From NCBI GenBank assembly GCA_947652605.1, contig OX393577.1:20649466-20713465 (forward strand): 64,000 nt of DNA, written 5' to 3'. The stretch's first letter is position 1; every line of letters begins with the position of its first letter. Below, piece after piece: positions 44,156 through 56,185 of this stretch. The notes under the pieces are model-generated. The model had not been told where the DNA came from. It saw only the letters and a program-made list of their open reading frames with translations, and did not search any database. The translations under genes and the position numbers were made by a program. Source of the DNA: Elmis aenea (lineage: Eukaryota; Arthropoda; Insecta; Coleoptera; Elmidae).

Positions 44156-46740
44156 TATTGCTTTTGTATTTTACAAACTTACTTCCGTGTAGAAAAGTGT
44201 ATTATTTTAATGGCACAAGAAAAAACGCATGCTGCAGTATCAGGGGACATAAATGAAAAATTTCCAATCTACAATTAGTCTTTCTTAAAACTCCTGTTTT
44301 GTTAATTTTTTTCTAATACAAAAATATGCATAGACGATTTATTTTTGAGTTGCTTAAACATCGATGAAAAATATAACTTGCTTCTGGCAGGAATTTTTTA
44401 AATTGGTATTTTCAAAATAAGTACTGTAATAGACAATTTTTTTCTGCTAATTTAATGGCAGTTTGTACAAACAATATTTAATAGAGAAATAGAGGAAAAT
44501 GTATAGCGGTCATTTTCATAATCGAAAAAAAAAATCGTTCAAATAAAGATTATTTTGGAAACTTGAGATTTATCATTTGGCGTAAACACATAAAACACAA
44601 TTTGTCTCCTGGTTGAATTGATTTATGTGTCTTAAAAAATATTAATCTCACAAAAACAAAAACTAAACGCTGATTAATCGAAAAATTGGTTTATTTATAT
44701 TTTGTATAGGATAAAAAAATATAAATATAAATTCATCATACAGAAATAAATATATTCGATAAAAAATCTACTAAAACTTGTGTAGTATGGAAGTTCCTTT
44801 GAGTACGAATTTGAAGAAGTCGCAAAACTACTTTGAATGCGTCCGTTTTAATTACAATGTATTTTTAAAATGTAACGACGTTAACGTCTTGCTCTTACGT
44901 GGACCACAAATTACCAAAATTAACTCTTGCAGCAATGTGCAAACAAACCCAGGCCAGGTGGTACAGTATCTCATCAAAATTAGAGGCGGGCGGCTTCGAT
45001 TTCGAAACTACAGTTGACCTATTTTTTAATTTAATTCACATGTCTTACAATAATAACTATAAATACGACACGACATGGCAGTTAGTTTTATTATACATAC
45101 TGTGCATATGAGACACTTACAGATAGCAACTAACATAAAATGACACGTGTGATGTGGCAGCCAATAAAAAATCTCCGAATTAGATAAGAAAAACAAAAAA
45201 AAGAACGCGTTTATGTTCTTCAAAAAATATAGGCATGTGGTTACCATCTAACATTTCCTTTACATACAATGCTTGAACTTACACAAACCTTGCGGATGTT
45301 TAAAGAAAACTTAATTCCTACTGGCAATGTGACAACAATCAATTCTCGGAATAAAAAAAAAGAAAATTTGGTAAACTTTATTAGACTCAAATTTTACAAT
45401 TTGTTTTTCATTTCGCCTAATATCATTTTACCCTTAAATTTTTTTGTACAATGTCTTTGCTAAACTTTCACTGCAGAAGCAATATTCTTCTTAAATCGAA
45501 AAACTTAAGAAATATTCAACTTAATTAAATACAATTTACTAATTAGTATTTTTTTTTTGTTAGTCAGCGATTGAAAGTTCACAGTCATTATGATTATTAA
45601 TTGCAAAAGTAGAACATAATTTAAATCGAAGTAAAAGTTTTTTTGAACTTGATTGACGAAATTATAAAGTTACAAAACACAAAAGAGACTCTTGGTTTTA
45701 CAATATCATCACTCTTAATGTTCATTTTGTACTGACTTCTGGATAAGTATTAAAGATATTAAAGTTTTTAATAGTTTAAAATTAATCTTAAAAAACTTAG
45801 TCTTTATCGAACAAAGCAAAAAATATGTATTGACAGCCTGATTAATTTTTGAGAGTAACCATTGGTTGCATATGATTTAAAGATCAACCTAAGATTCTGG
45901 ATTCTGTCAAAGTGTACACATCTTCTGCTTTGCAAAACTCATCTTAAAACGCCAACTTCATCGCGCAGTGAAAGTTATGAAATGTCGGTACATTTAATAT
46001 GTAAATAGTTTTACTCTAAAGCACTTTATACTTACCAACATCACATCAAATTTACCGTTTATGTATCACATCTAACCATTAACTAACTTTTCCCATTATA
46101 TGTGATTTCAACTCGTCCATTAACGTCAACGACGAATTTAAGCTCTGAAAGTCGAACTTGTTCTGGCGTCGTTTTCACTGCCATTACATTTTGCTTACAT
46201 GAACCGATTACACGTTTAATATTTTGGAAACGACATTATAGTTTCAAACTTCCTCACATGTACTAATAAACATTTAACCGTCGTTAAACCCTTTGGCTTA
46301 GAGAAGTAGATTTATATCCACGTAGACTTCTAATAAATATTTTGTATCACTTAAAATTGGTTGTTCCTTTTTCTTAGCGAACGCTGTAAGAGATACTATA
46401 GAAGCTGCATAACGCTAATGCGGATGTAGTGATTTTTTAAAATTTTTATTAGAAATGCTAACCAATACTGTTGCTAATTTTAGCTGTATTATCCTCATAA
46501 ACTTTAAATACGTAATTATAATAAATTAACACGGTAATCCTTCAAGTCCTTTAAATCCTCATAGTTTAATTAGGCTTAAAACAAGACGCAGCCTGCTGTA
46601 ATAGTTTGTGCTAAACGTAAGCTTTTCAGGATGGGACTATTGCTAACTTCTTAACATTAAAAGTTACTGGACGATTAATTTCTACGTAATTGCTGATTTA
46701 CAAGTTCTAAAATCATAGTTTTTAGGCAAAGTTTACCTTT
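44156..46740. other. Unassigned, intron-like
   Basis: AT-rich. Frames at 44778-45017, 44899-45111, 45026-45247 (-) and 45269-45463 are short and overlapping, with no domain. No transposon ends were recognised. Confidence 0.4.
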
Positions 46741-47815
46741 GAGTAACATTCTTCTTTCTTCTTAATCACTCCTGCCCAGGGCTCGAAACCGAAAAAAATT
46801 TTGGTTAACGGTTAACCGAAATCAAGAACTTTATTTTTATAACGGTTTTTGGTGAAAAAACCGATTTAAATAATAAACCGGTTTAAAAAACCGGTTGAAA
46901 AAACCGGTTAAATTAACCGGTTTTTAAAATTATTTAGATCAGGAATGCAAAGTATAAAAAGATATTATTTATTTATAATTTTATAATAAATGTACAATCA
47001 AAAGTTCAGTAATGACTTTTGGTAAACTAATCGCATTTACTACAGATTTTGTATTTTTCATCTTAATTTTTATTAAAAAAAGATGTAAAAAAAAACGGTT
47101 TTTAATTATTTTGGTTAAAGGTTACCGTTTTTTTTTGCCTTTACAAATAACGGTTTCGGTTTCGGTTAAAAATCACTTTTTCTGTCAGAAAATAACGGTT
47201 AACCGGTTTAAAAAACCGGTTTCATGCCCTGCTCCTGCCTATCGTTAGCTAATTGTGGCACATCACTCCAGCTGACTCCTTTTTCTTCTAGTCTCTGCCT
47301 CACTTCTTTTTCCCATTTTATTCTTGGTCTCTCTTTATTTATTTTTCCCTCTATCTGCATTTTCCATCCTATTTTCGCGTATCTACTTTCTGGCATGCAT
47401 AATAAATGTCCAAGCCATCTTAATTGATTCGTCTCCATCTTTTTCTTAATAGATAACTGTTACTCCTAGGTTATTTCGAATTTTTTCGTTACTGATTTTA
47501 TCAATCAGTCTACATCCCTCTATTCTTCTCAGAAATCTCATTTCCTGTACCTGTATTCTTTGTTTTTGTTTTTGAGTTAGTGTCCAAGTTTCTGAACTGT
47601 ACGTGAGAATGAGTACGTACACTGCATTAAAAACTCGCGTCTTCGTTTCTTTTGATATCTCCTTCTTACTTATCAAACATTTATTAGTGGCGTAGTAAAA
47701 TTTAGTCGCTGCCGCTATTCTGTATTCAGATCTTCCTCCAATTTACCATTTTCTGCAATTATTGTTACTAAAATTTACTACCTGCTCTATCTTTTTCTGG
47801 CGTGGATGGTGGTAG
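46741..47815 (-). pseudogene. RTE-like LINE remnant, best preserved in the window
   Basis: The minus strand from about 47815 reads KIEQVVNFSN, a broken GGRSEYRIAAATKFYYATN, then ISKKEISKETKTRVFNAVYV, LILTYSSETWTLTQKQKQRI, EGCRLIDKISNEKIRNN, then METNQLRWLGHLLCMPESRY, KINKERPRIKWEKEVRQRLE, ending VSWSDVPQLANDRQEQG. This is the whole region from the RT thumb to the C-terminus in RTE-like elements. One frameshift near 47440-47450 splits it into two open frames. A hAT MITE at 46777-47231 interrupts the 3' end. The RT core is missing. Confidence 0.82.
46777..47231 (+). mobile_element. AACCGGTT-rich hAT MITE nested in the RTE-like piece
   Basis: The 455-bp element has ends CAGGGCTCGAAACCG and CGGTTTCATGCCCTG (13 of 15 matching). 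The 8-bp duplication CTCCTGCC is exact at 46769-46776 and 47232-47239. The interior holds repeated GGTTAACCG and AAACCGGTT words at both ends and an AT-rich core. The frame at 47012-47248 lies in it and is not a gene. Confidence 0.92.
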
Positions 47816-50052
47816 ATGTGTTAAATTATTTTAGTAGACGACGTTAGGCAACACAAACTTATAGAATCAAGTTATACCTCAGATTTTATAAAAATTTGGA
47901 GCAGATACGAATGGAAGCAAAATTTTACTTAGTACAGTTTCAAATAAAACAAAACTTTAAAACCCACGAAAATTGACAAAGCCTAGTAATGTACGTGTAC
48001 CAAAGCGAACGGTAATTTTGATAATTTTAAGGGCTTAATCTAACCATTTGAGATTCTAGCAAATTAGTGGAGTTGCTCTCTAACTCAGACAGACCCGTTT
48101 AGGTCTAACCTAACCTAATTTTTTAAGACCTTATTTAATCTAATCAGACCATTTAAGTTCCTATCAAATCGGTTAAGACGCTACCTAACCTAGAGGATCC
48201 ATTTAGGCCTAACCTAGAGGAACCATTTTAGGCCCAGCGGTTCTAAACCAGTTGCCATCAATTTACCCCTTGGCCTCACTGTAAACCGTCATGTACCGTA
48301 CCCTTCGTCAATTAGTCCATTTCAAAAGAACTTTATTTATGCACAGAACATACAGTGTAAAAAATACTTAGTGCAAAAATTGTTGGTTTTTGCTTTTCAC
48401 CAATAAAATTTTCCGAGCGTTGTATTTGACACATACCCCCTGTAGAAACTTCACGTCCCCTTTTGGGGGTCCATAAACCTCTGGTACAGAACACCCGTCT
48501 TACGGTATTAATGTTGTCATCCATATATGCGGTATATATTGCAAAAGAGGTACTGACGCTTGGGCTTCTTTTGCCATAATTTACAAAAACGTCTTCGACT
48601 ATGTTAGTTAAACAAGCCCAGGTAATTTTAAAACTAGTACTAAGGACCTACCCATCTTAACCCAACCACTTGAAACAAGATCAATATACAAGGAACCGTA
48701 ATTAATTATAAATGGTACTACAATTATACCCAGCTGCAATATCAGGCTCAGGCGTCTATTTAAGTTCCTGTTGTATTTCGAAACGTGACTGTTCTTGCCA
48801 TTTCATTTTAAATCTGAACCACCAATCAGTAGCTAATTTCAAGTCATTCGTGCCCTTCACATATTCACAGGTCACAGGAAATAGTAATTTACAAGAAACA
48901 ACTTTTAATTTTAATATAATTTAACCGAAAAAATATATTTATTTTAAATCAAGTGTAGAAATATTTTTATTATTCGTAGACATAAGCAAATATTTTTCAA
49001 AGTGTCTGCAAAGACCTTATTAGTCACATATGAACCATCTTATTGAAGTAATATCTTATCGAAACGTACGCATATTGGTTATAAATAATATTTCGTGTGA
49101 ATAATGGGCCCAACATATTAAATCCAAATTTATAGATAGGAATATGCGGCATTAAATGAAATTTACGAGTCGTCCTTAGCCGTAAAAGGTTGGCCACCCC
49201 GTCCGGCACGGGTTTTGAACACCATTTCGCAAATGTCGTAATTTAATTAACAAATACCCATGTGCATATAGCTATAAGTGTTATTAATTGCGAAAGAAAA
49301 CAATTTTAAATGCAAAGCTTGAAGGACAACGGCAAAGAGTTTAACCTGTAATACCTGTTATAATTGATGTGAGTACAGTGACACAAATAACCTTTAAACG
49401 AATCGCATTTTGAACAACTGCGCCACGCGTACAATTATTATGTAACGTACAGTTGACAACAATTTGCATTTCGAAAGCAATTGACATCATTTCGGTACAA
49501 TCGCGGCAAAAAATGCAATTTCTAGCTCCACGTGCCTACTGCAAACGGAAATAAAGTTTAGTACAATGACCGATTCAAATATACCGAATTTCAAATTCCG
49601 TGTTCATGGCCAATACTCAATCGAATATGCAATCCGATTTGGTTAGTAACCCCTAACGAAAACAAATATATTATTTTAGCGCGGTGCAAAATACTTACTA
49701 CGCTTAAGTTCAATGTCATACTTAAATCTTGAACGTGTACAATTCACACGCGAAAAGGAACGCCCACACACATAGCAAGCGCGCGTACACGGTTGAATAC
49801 GTATTATACAGGGTGTGCTGTGCGTATGTTGGCTGCAACATCAAAAACATGATCTATATTAAAAATCACATTATTAAAATTTTCTTTAATACCAACTGCT
49901 GAAAATTTTTATTGCAGCTATACAACACGTACTTGAAAAAATAATTACACAAGTAACTAGTGTTTGATGTTCCCCATTTTTTCATTTTTTGAGAAACGAG
50001 TAATCAAACTGAAATGTTAAGCTGATTTTGGCTTGATTTTATACAAAACATC
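47816..50052. other. Unassigned, with small motifs
   Basis: At 48085-48240 degenerate CTAACCTA(A/G) words recur, including TAACCTAACCTAA. A lone terminus TACAGGGTGTGCTG starts at 49807. A balanced block at about 49200-49790 contains CACGTG near 49530 and could be regulatory. The minus frame at 48333-48524 is unrecognised. Confidence 0.35.
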
Positions 50053-51166
50053 TACAGTAGTGTACCAATTAATTTATTGCAGTTGAAAACAACATTATAT
50101 TAGTTGTGCCGGTCATTTTGCTTATGACTCAAAGGCACATTGCCAAGGAGTGTGGTGTGAGTTTATGAGCTGTAAATAAAATTTTGAGGCAAAAAAGGAA
50201 AATTGGGTCTATTGAGGTGAACGAAAAGGAAAATGTGGAAGACAGAGGAAAACATCTGCAAGAGATGTAGCCCTTCTCATCCGGAAAAGAAATTACACCA
50301 TAGAAAAACTAGCTTTGATATTTAGCGAGATTTAGCACACGCTGGAGTTATAATTGACGACTCCACCGTACAAGAAAGGCTTATTGAAGGTGGAAGGAAA
50401 ACCATAATATCCCAATGAAAACAACTATCTACTCCTAAAATGATGAAAAAAAGATCTTTGGGCCAAAAAGTATGCGAGCTGGACTGTTGAGGATTGGAGA
50501 AAAGTGTTGTTCTCGGACGAAAACACTTTTTGGTACAGGAACAACGATCTCGCTATGTAAGGAAAAGTGATAATGAGAAACTTACAACAGCCCATATCGA
50601 TCAAACTGTTAAACATCCCTAGAAAACGATGTTTTGGGGCGGTTTCTCTTATGTAGAAACTGAAGCTCTTGTACCAATCGTAGGCACGATGAATACCCAA
50701 AAATACAAACATTTATTAGGACGAAGACTAGAAGCAGAACTGAGTAAAGTTGATAGCAACGGTGAAGCTGTCTTCCAACAAGATTCGGCACCATGCCATG
50801 AGTTAAAAATCATGATGAAATTTTGCAAAATTAGATCTCGTTCCTTGACTGGCCAGGAATTCACTGAACCTTCATTCAATTGAAAATTTTTGGGCCATTG
50901 TAAAAGCTAGACTTCGGAAAGTGGACTTTACAACAAAAATAAAACTGATTGAAGCTGTAATTCAGATATGGTTTTACAACGAGAAAATTGCAGAAAACTT
51001 GTTGACTATGCCAAAATGTGTTAAATAGGTCATAAAAACTAAGGTTTTGTATTAAAATGATGCAAATTTAATACTTATATGCTTTAAACATATCTATTAC
51101 AAATAAAAAATAAATTATTATTTTGAAATTATCACTTGTGTTCACATTAATTCACACACTACTGTA
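50053..51166 (+). mobile_element. Full-length but dead Tc1 element, copy 2
   Basis: Both ends are present: TACAGTAGTGTACCAATTAA on the left and TTAATTCACACACTACTGTA on the right, each bordered by TA, giving 1,114 bp. The transposase runs MTQRHIAKECGVSL (helix-turn-helix), VLFSDENTFWYRNNDLAM, KTMFWGGFSYVETEALVPIV, FQQDSAPCH and SLNLHSIENFW, the Tc1 catalytic layout. Stops and several frameshifts disrupt it. Copy 1 lies about 7 kb upstream in the same orientation. Confidence 0.88.
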
Positions 51167-52578
51167 AAGTTGCTGTAGATCGGGTGACTTTCTGCTAAGA
51201 TGCTAAGTACAAATTCATAGTGAAACTGAGTTGGTTCTTTATGTCTTCTTCATTCGAAGCTCTCTCTTAAATAATAGTCTCTGAATATTTTCACAACTTG
51301 ATCTACCTACTTCTTGTTGATTACCAGTATCAATCGCTAATACAGTCGTTGTAGGTAAGATAAATAATAAGCAAACTTTATAACCACACCATTTCCTGGA
51401 AATAATAAGATACTGCAGTTTTATAAATTTAATTATATAACCACCAAGGTTGCTGCGTTATATGCATCCGGAGTAGAGATAATCGTACAAAAATGTTATA
51501 AATCATTTCGTTAATACATTTTAGATACTTCCAACTATTATGTCGGTTCTACATAAAATAGCAACTCGATTTTGATGCACAATGCGACTAATACTCGTGA
51601 AATTTGGGGCAATTTGAAGACTTCGGTTGCCATTGCCAGCAAGTGTTTTTAGAAATATCTTTATTTAAATGTTTTTGCAGACAAAGTTTTTTCGGTATAA
51701 ACAATACGTCATGACCTTTGGCAACAACAATCTTTCCCTTATTGTTTTAAGTTTAAGAGTTTCATGTCCTTCTCGCAGTTGTAAAATTTTAGTGTTGATT
51801 GTATCTACGTAAAGATAGATTCTGATTTAATTTGTTCGGTAGACTTTTACATTGCATATTTTGTGCTTACATACAAAACTTTTTTACTGTGCATTTCGTA
51901 ATTACCAAACCAACGACGTGGAAACGTTCACTTGTTTTATTTAATTAAACTGCGAATAATTTAAAATATTGTGACTTTATTACTTAATTTGTAATTTATA
52001 CATCCGTTACACATCTTGAACAGGTATATGTTTAAGGTTTTTTTTTTTATTTTACTATCGTTGTAATTTGTATTGAAGCAGCCGTATGCCGAGGAGTTAT
52101 GGCAAGAAAACATTGTGTACGTATTTACATTGTGGTTGCATTGCGTAACGTTAATCCATTGTATTCGTGTTGCCACTGAAGCATTTCCACCATTTATTTG
52201 ATAAGCATCCTGGAAACCAACGGGAATTTGTACCCACATCTGCATACAAGTTTGGTGTTTTTATTTATTTCACTGTTGCGCGTAATCTGTAATCTTAAGA
52301 TGAGCATTCGTGTTTTAAATTTACAGTGCAGCAGACACTTCCAGATACTTTTTACATACTACACGATTCATTATGAAGAGAGCCGTTTATTTTAAAAGTC
52401 ACTCTTTGATAAAAATGAATTAAAGCTGTTTACAATTACAAAAATGGATGGTACTTTTGTCTTTAAACATTTTACTTGCAATTTCTTTTAAAATCATTAC
52501 TATTTTCGTCAATAAATATTTTATTGTTAAACAGAAGTGCAAATACGTTTATTTTGAAAATGGCATAAAGATGGATTT
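51167..52578. other. Mostly unassigned sequence
   Basis: No transposon ends were found. The minus-strand frame at 51961-52245 is described separately. Confidence 0.4.
51961..52245 (-). CDS. Unrecognised small frame, possible exon
   Basis: The frame has 94 codons. The first two thirds (MWVQIPVGFQDAYQINGGNA, then CNHNVNTYTMFSCHNSSAYG) look protein-like, with three Cys and several N-x-S/T sites as in a secreted domain. After YNDSK it becomes Lys- and Asn-rich and AT-rich. CTTGTATGCAG just before the second Met resembles an acceptor. No family was recognised. It may be an exon of a minus-strand gene or chance. Confidence 0.2.
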   Translation of the reverse strand: MQMWVQIPVGFQDAYQINGGNASVATRIQWINVTQCNHNVNTYTMFSCHNSSAYGCFNTNYNDSKIKKKTLNIYLFKMCNGCINYKLSNKVTIF

Positions 52579-53513
52579 GCTTCCCCATATACCCTCATAG
52601 AATCCTGCGCGGGTCCAGATGATCCGACCCGCACAGCTGATGTTGAACCCGCACCCGACCCGCAGCCCGCACGATTCTGGTTTAATAGACCCGCACCCGA
52701 CCCTTGTAATTTTTTATTCCAAATGTCGGATTTAGGGTTTATTTTATGTACGAGTTTATATTCACCTTCTTTACTTTACTTTTTATAATATTAACATTAA
52801 TAAACATGATCAGTATTTTTCATTTAAAATAAAAATCTTATCCGAACGAATGTGTACTATTGGACCGCTACCCGCAACTCGACCCGCTTAGCGGGTAACC
52901 CGCGGGTTCCGACCCGACTGCAGGACTCTGCCCTCAATTTACCACAGTTATTTTAGAAATTTAAAATATGGTGAAATATCCGAAGACTTCATCACTTTTA
53001 TTAATGGACATTGATTCAATTCATGAATGACATTTTTTATGAAATACGTTATATAAATTACTTTAAACTTATATTTCAAAATATACTGATACATTTACTT
53101 GTTGCTTATGTATTTTATAAATATTAAGGAAAATGAAAACTTACATGAATAAACTTTTAATGAAATACATTATATAAATTACTTATGTTATATAATTTAC
53201 TCATCAATTTTCTTAAATTACTGTCGTATTAAACATTACTTAAGTAAAACACATTGGACAAAATCAACATAAGTCCATAGTTTTTATAAAATATTAATTT
53301 TGAAAGTGACTTAAGTCACTTTACAGTAAAGAAAAATGTCTTTTCATTAACGTCTGTGTCAATTATGTATACTGTAAAAAATAATAATAAGTAACCGAGA
53401 TAACAAATATAGGTGAAATTTCTCTATAATTGGCATAAATATTTTTTATGCACATTAAAATAAAAATCATTTAATATCTCAAAATAACATACAAGTGACT
53501 TATGCCACTTTTA
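52579..53513 (-). repeat. Dispersed repeat F, copy 2 (interrupted)
   Basis: It is the complement of 37131-37667 and starts GCTTCCCCATATACCCTCA. After the 333-bp insert at 52598-52930 the homology resumes at CCCTCAATTTACCACAG and runs to AAGTGACTTATGCCACTTTT. It contains the palindrome GTGACTTAAGTCAC near 53310. It is slightly longer than copy 1 once the insert is removed. Confidence 0.75.
52598..52930 (+). mobile_element. GACCCGC-rich MITE nested in repeat F
   Basis: The 333-bp element has ends TAGAATCCTGCGCGGGTC and GACTGCAGGACTCTG, with GACCCGCACCCGACCC-type words near both ends. CCCTCA occurs on each side (52592-52597 and 52931-52936) but once in copy 1, so the insertion is certain and the duplication is about 6 bp. 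The ends resemble hAT, but the duplication is shorter than the usual 8, so the superfamily is open. Confidence 0.85.
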
Positions 53514-55194
53514 AAATAAATGGCTCAAAAGTGTTAAATTTTGAAATAAATCAGAAATAAAGGGAATGTAATTCGCTTTGTAGCAGAACGATTTGCAATA
53601 ACGGCACACTTTTTTTTAAACTAGAGTTGTAATTATTTTTGATTTTTAACACTAGGTTATAATTTTCTCACTTTTTGATAGTCAAAATTTTTCCTCTGTG
53701 TATTATTTGTGTTTACTATGTGTGCATGGTTTCTAGGTTATCTTTATTGAAACTCACAAGTTAAATTTGCGCTTGAACAGGACAGTAAGTAGGAGACATA
53801 TACATGTTAATACATATCTGTAAAATAGCAATGACTAAACAAATAGGTACATTTGCAAAGTTAATGCATTTTTTGCCCACATGTACTGTTTGGAATTATT
53901 TTGATTTTCAACGGAGTGTACTATGCTTGTTGTACCCCGATTCGCATACCCTGTTTAGTAACCAAGTAAAGCTGATATAGAACAGACGTTGTTTTATTTT
54001 GTCTTATTTGTTACTCGAGATATTAACAACAATCTTACATGTACATTAATTTGTTTTTCAGGTTTGTCGTCTACCTGCCTTTTTGTATAAATCTGCTGAT
54101 AAAAAACATCGCATATGTATTTTTGTGACAGAAAATTGTCGGAAAAATTTATAGCCACCGGAGGAAATGGGTTTTTGCTGTTTTATCGTAAATAAGAAAA
54201 ATATATTTCTTTTTTACAATTCTGTATTTATCTCAGAAACTAAAATGGCAAAAATATTCAATACACGTTTAAAGATACTATTGACCGTTTATGTATTAAA
54301 TCTTATTCACTTATACTTATAATTGGCTAGCAAAATTTTGTTGTTTGTGTAAAATTTCAAGAAACGTAACGAACAAAAAGTCGATTGAAAAAGAGAATAT
54401 GTTATGCAAATATTCTAGCAGTAAATGTTCGTTATTTTGACCAAGAAAGCCACATTTTATTTTTCAATACGGTTGTGCTACTGATTTTGTTACTAGAAAA
54501 TCGTATTTATTTTTGTATCTGTAATAAATTTCGTATGCATAGCAAGCAGCCACGCAGTTTTGAGCATATAAATTTTTTATTATCTCGGCGTATGTTTCAA
54601 AAGTATTGGTTCCATGAAAAAATTTGCGTCGCAATGAATGATGCATTATTTATGTTGTACTACATCTTATGAGGTGATAGATATATCTACAATTTCGGTA
54701 CAGTTCATGGGCGGCCAACCGACCGATACGCTATACAAAACATGTTTTTATTACATCTTAACTATTTGGATCGTAAAGTACGTGGGAATTTATACCTACT
54801 AGATGTACGTTTCAGATTGCGTTTGTTATACAGAGTGTTTATAACGCAAACCGATAACTAACATCTTTCGTAATATGTTCATTGTTTTTATTACATTGTT
54901 ACATTGTAGCAAATTATAATTATACCTTATTACTCTTATTTCATATGAATTGGTTGCTACATGTGACCAATGGAATCTGTTACGGATTTTATATTTATTT
55001 TTTTTTTAAATTATTTTGTAAAATTTAAATATTGTTACGATCTAGTCTTGGACTAAACGTAACATAGTTCTATTCCTAGTGTACTTAAGAAATTAAGATC
55101 TGAGAGCCACCCATTGACGTGTCCTAGCTGTTCTAACATTAAGGGCACTATTCTTGTGCACTAACACAAGAACTGACGCTGTTTTTTTAATACA
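53514..55194. other. Unassigned sequence
   Basis: TTTGTTTTTCAG/GTTTGTCG at 54050-54069 is acceptor-like with a weak abutting donor. The frame at 54385-54672 (+, 95 codons) has no domain. A TACAGAGTGTTT word lies near 54830. Confidence 0.35.
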
Positions 55195-56185
55195 GTATCA
55201 ATGTCACATTACACCAACTCAAAGGGTTTTTTTCCATTTAAGTCTTCTATAGTCCCGATATTCACATGCTGCATTGTCTTCTTTCGTGATTTCCCGCAAT
55301 TTTTTGGATTTCCCTGTCCACAAACTACTTCAAGGTCCCTATGGAGATTGTCATTTCTAATGTACCAGGAAGCATCTACGATGTGTCTTAATATTTTGTT
55401 TTGAAAATTTTCGATTATTTTAATTTTACTTTTTTTAATTATTTGTAAATAAAAATTTGATCCGACCGATTAATCACCTCCAAAAAAAGCCCCGCGTGGC
55501 TGTAATCGATATATCTCGGGAACGAGACCACTAAGATACATGGGACCAAACGAAAGGTCATTCTTTGCGCAAAAATATTATTACGCTTAAAGACTATTTT
55601 ACCCTTAATGGTCTAACAGACCCGTTGGGTACGAGCGCGCAGCGCGAGTAGTACGAATATTGATTTATTCTGTTTTAAAGAGCAATAACGAGTGTTGCAA
55701 ATAAAAATTTGATGAGCCAATCGATTGTTCATCGACCCGCTTAGTTATAATCGATATATCTCGGGAACATAGAGACATGGAACGTGCACCAAACGAAAGT
55801 TAATTTTTTGCGCAAAGAGAATTCTACGCGCAAGGTCGAGTCTAGCGCTGTAGCCCTGAAGGGGCTACGGAATCGCTAGTATAGAAAAGCGTATTATGTA
55901 CTGACAGAGCAAAGCTTCTTTCTAATAGCCAATAATTTTTCGATATCTAATAACCAACTCCTCTCTTTTCTTTCTGGCATTGGTTTTCCAAAGAGTTTAG
56001 TGTCAAGTGTTAAGCCAGGGTATTTGGCTGTGTTGACGTATGGTATTCTCTAACCATTCGCGGTTACGGGAGTGTGTTCTGTTCGTCTGTTGGTAAAGTC
56101 AACCGTGTTGGTTTTGTTAAATTTTATTCTCCACCCTTAGTCCAGCAGTATCGTCAGCAAAAGTAGCTATTGTGTTGTTTTTTAG
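55195..56185 (-). pseudogene. Jockey-like LINE remnant, split by a two-unit repeat
   Basis: The minus strand from 56185 reads NNTIATFADDTAGL (RT catalytic box), then directly WRIKFNKTNTVDFTNRRTEH and, after a stop, YPGLTLDTKLFGKPMP (YLGL...L.W block). It then breaks at a repeat (55440-55895). From 55435 it resumes as IKIIENFQNKILRHIVDASW, then YIRNDNLHRDLEV, the Jockey C-terminal motif (FQNK.LR.IV.APWY.RN..IH.DL). Stops and an internal deletion after the FADD box are present. Confidence 0.75.
55440..55895. repeat. Two diverged units of a 250-bp-period repeat
   Basis: AAATAAAAATTTGAT... TATAATCGATATATCTCGGGA... CAAACGAAAG... TTTTGCGCAAA occurs from about 55446 and again from about 55695. Each unit ends near an A-C-G-C-rich word (GAGCGCGCAGCGCGAG near 55631; GTAGCCCTGAAGGGGCTAC at 55850-55868, a hairpin). 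It sits inside the Jockey-like remnant. It may be a satellite fragment or a tandem end of a transposon. Confidence 0.6.

Noticed and set aside
44778..45017. 79-codon frame ending in an Arg-rich tail
   Set aside because: Overlaps another frame with equal merit; no family or splice signals.
48085..48240. CTAACCTAA words resembling the insect telomere repeat TTAGG
   Set aside because: Only two to three perfect units in a degenerate stretch; not an interstitial telomere array.
51345..51356. TAG/GTAAGA juxtaposition
   Set aside because: No pyrimidine tract in front of it.
54050..54069. Third possible ratchet site, CAG/GTTTGT
   Set aside because: The acceptor side is good but GTTTGT is a weak donor; not counted with the two GTAAGT sites.
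55600..55870. Possible self-cleaving ribozyme in the two-unit repeat
   Set aside because: Hairpins are present, but I could not find the conserved hammerhead core in the correct arrangement.
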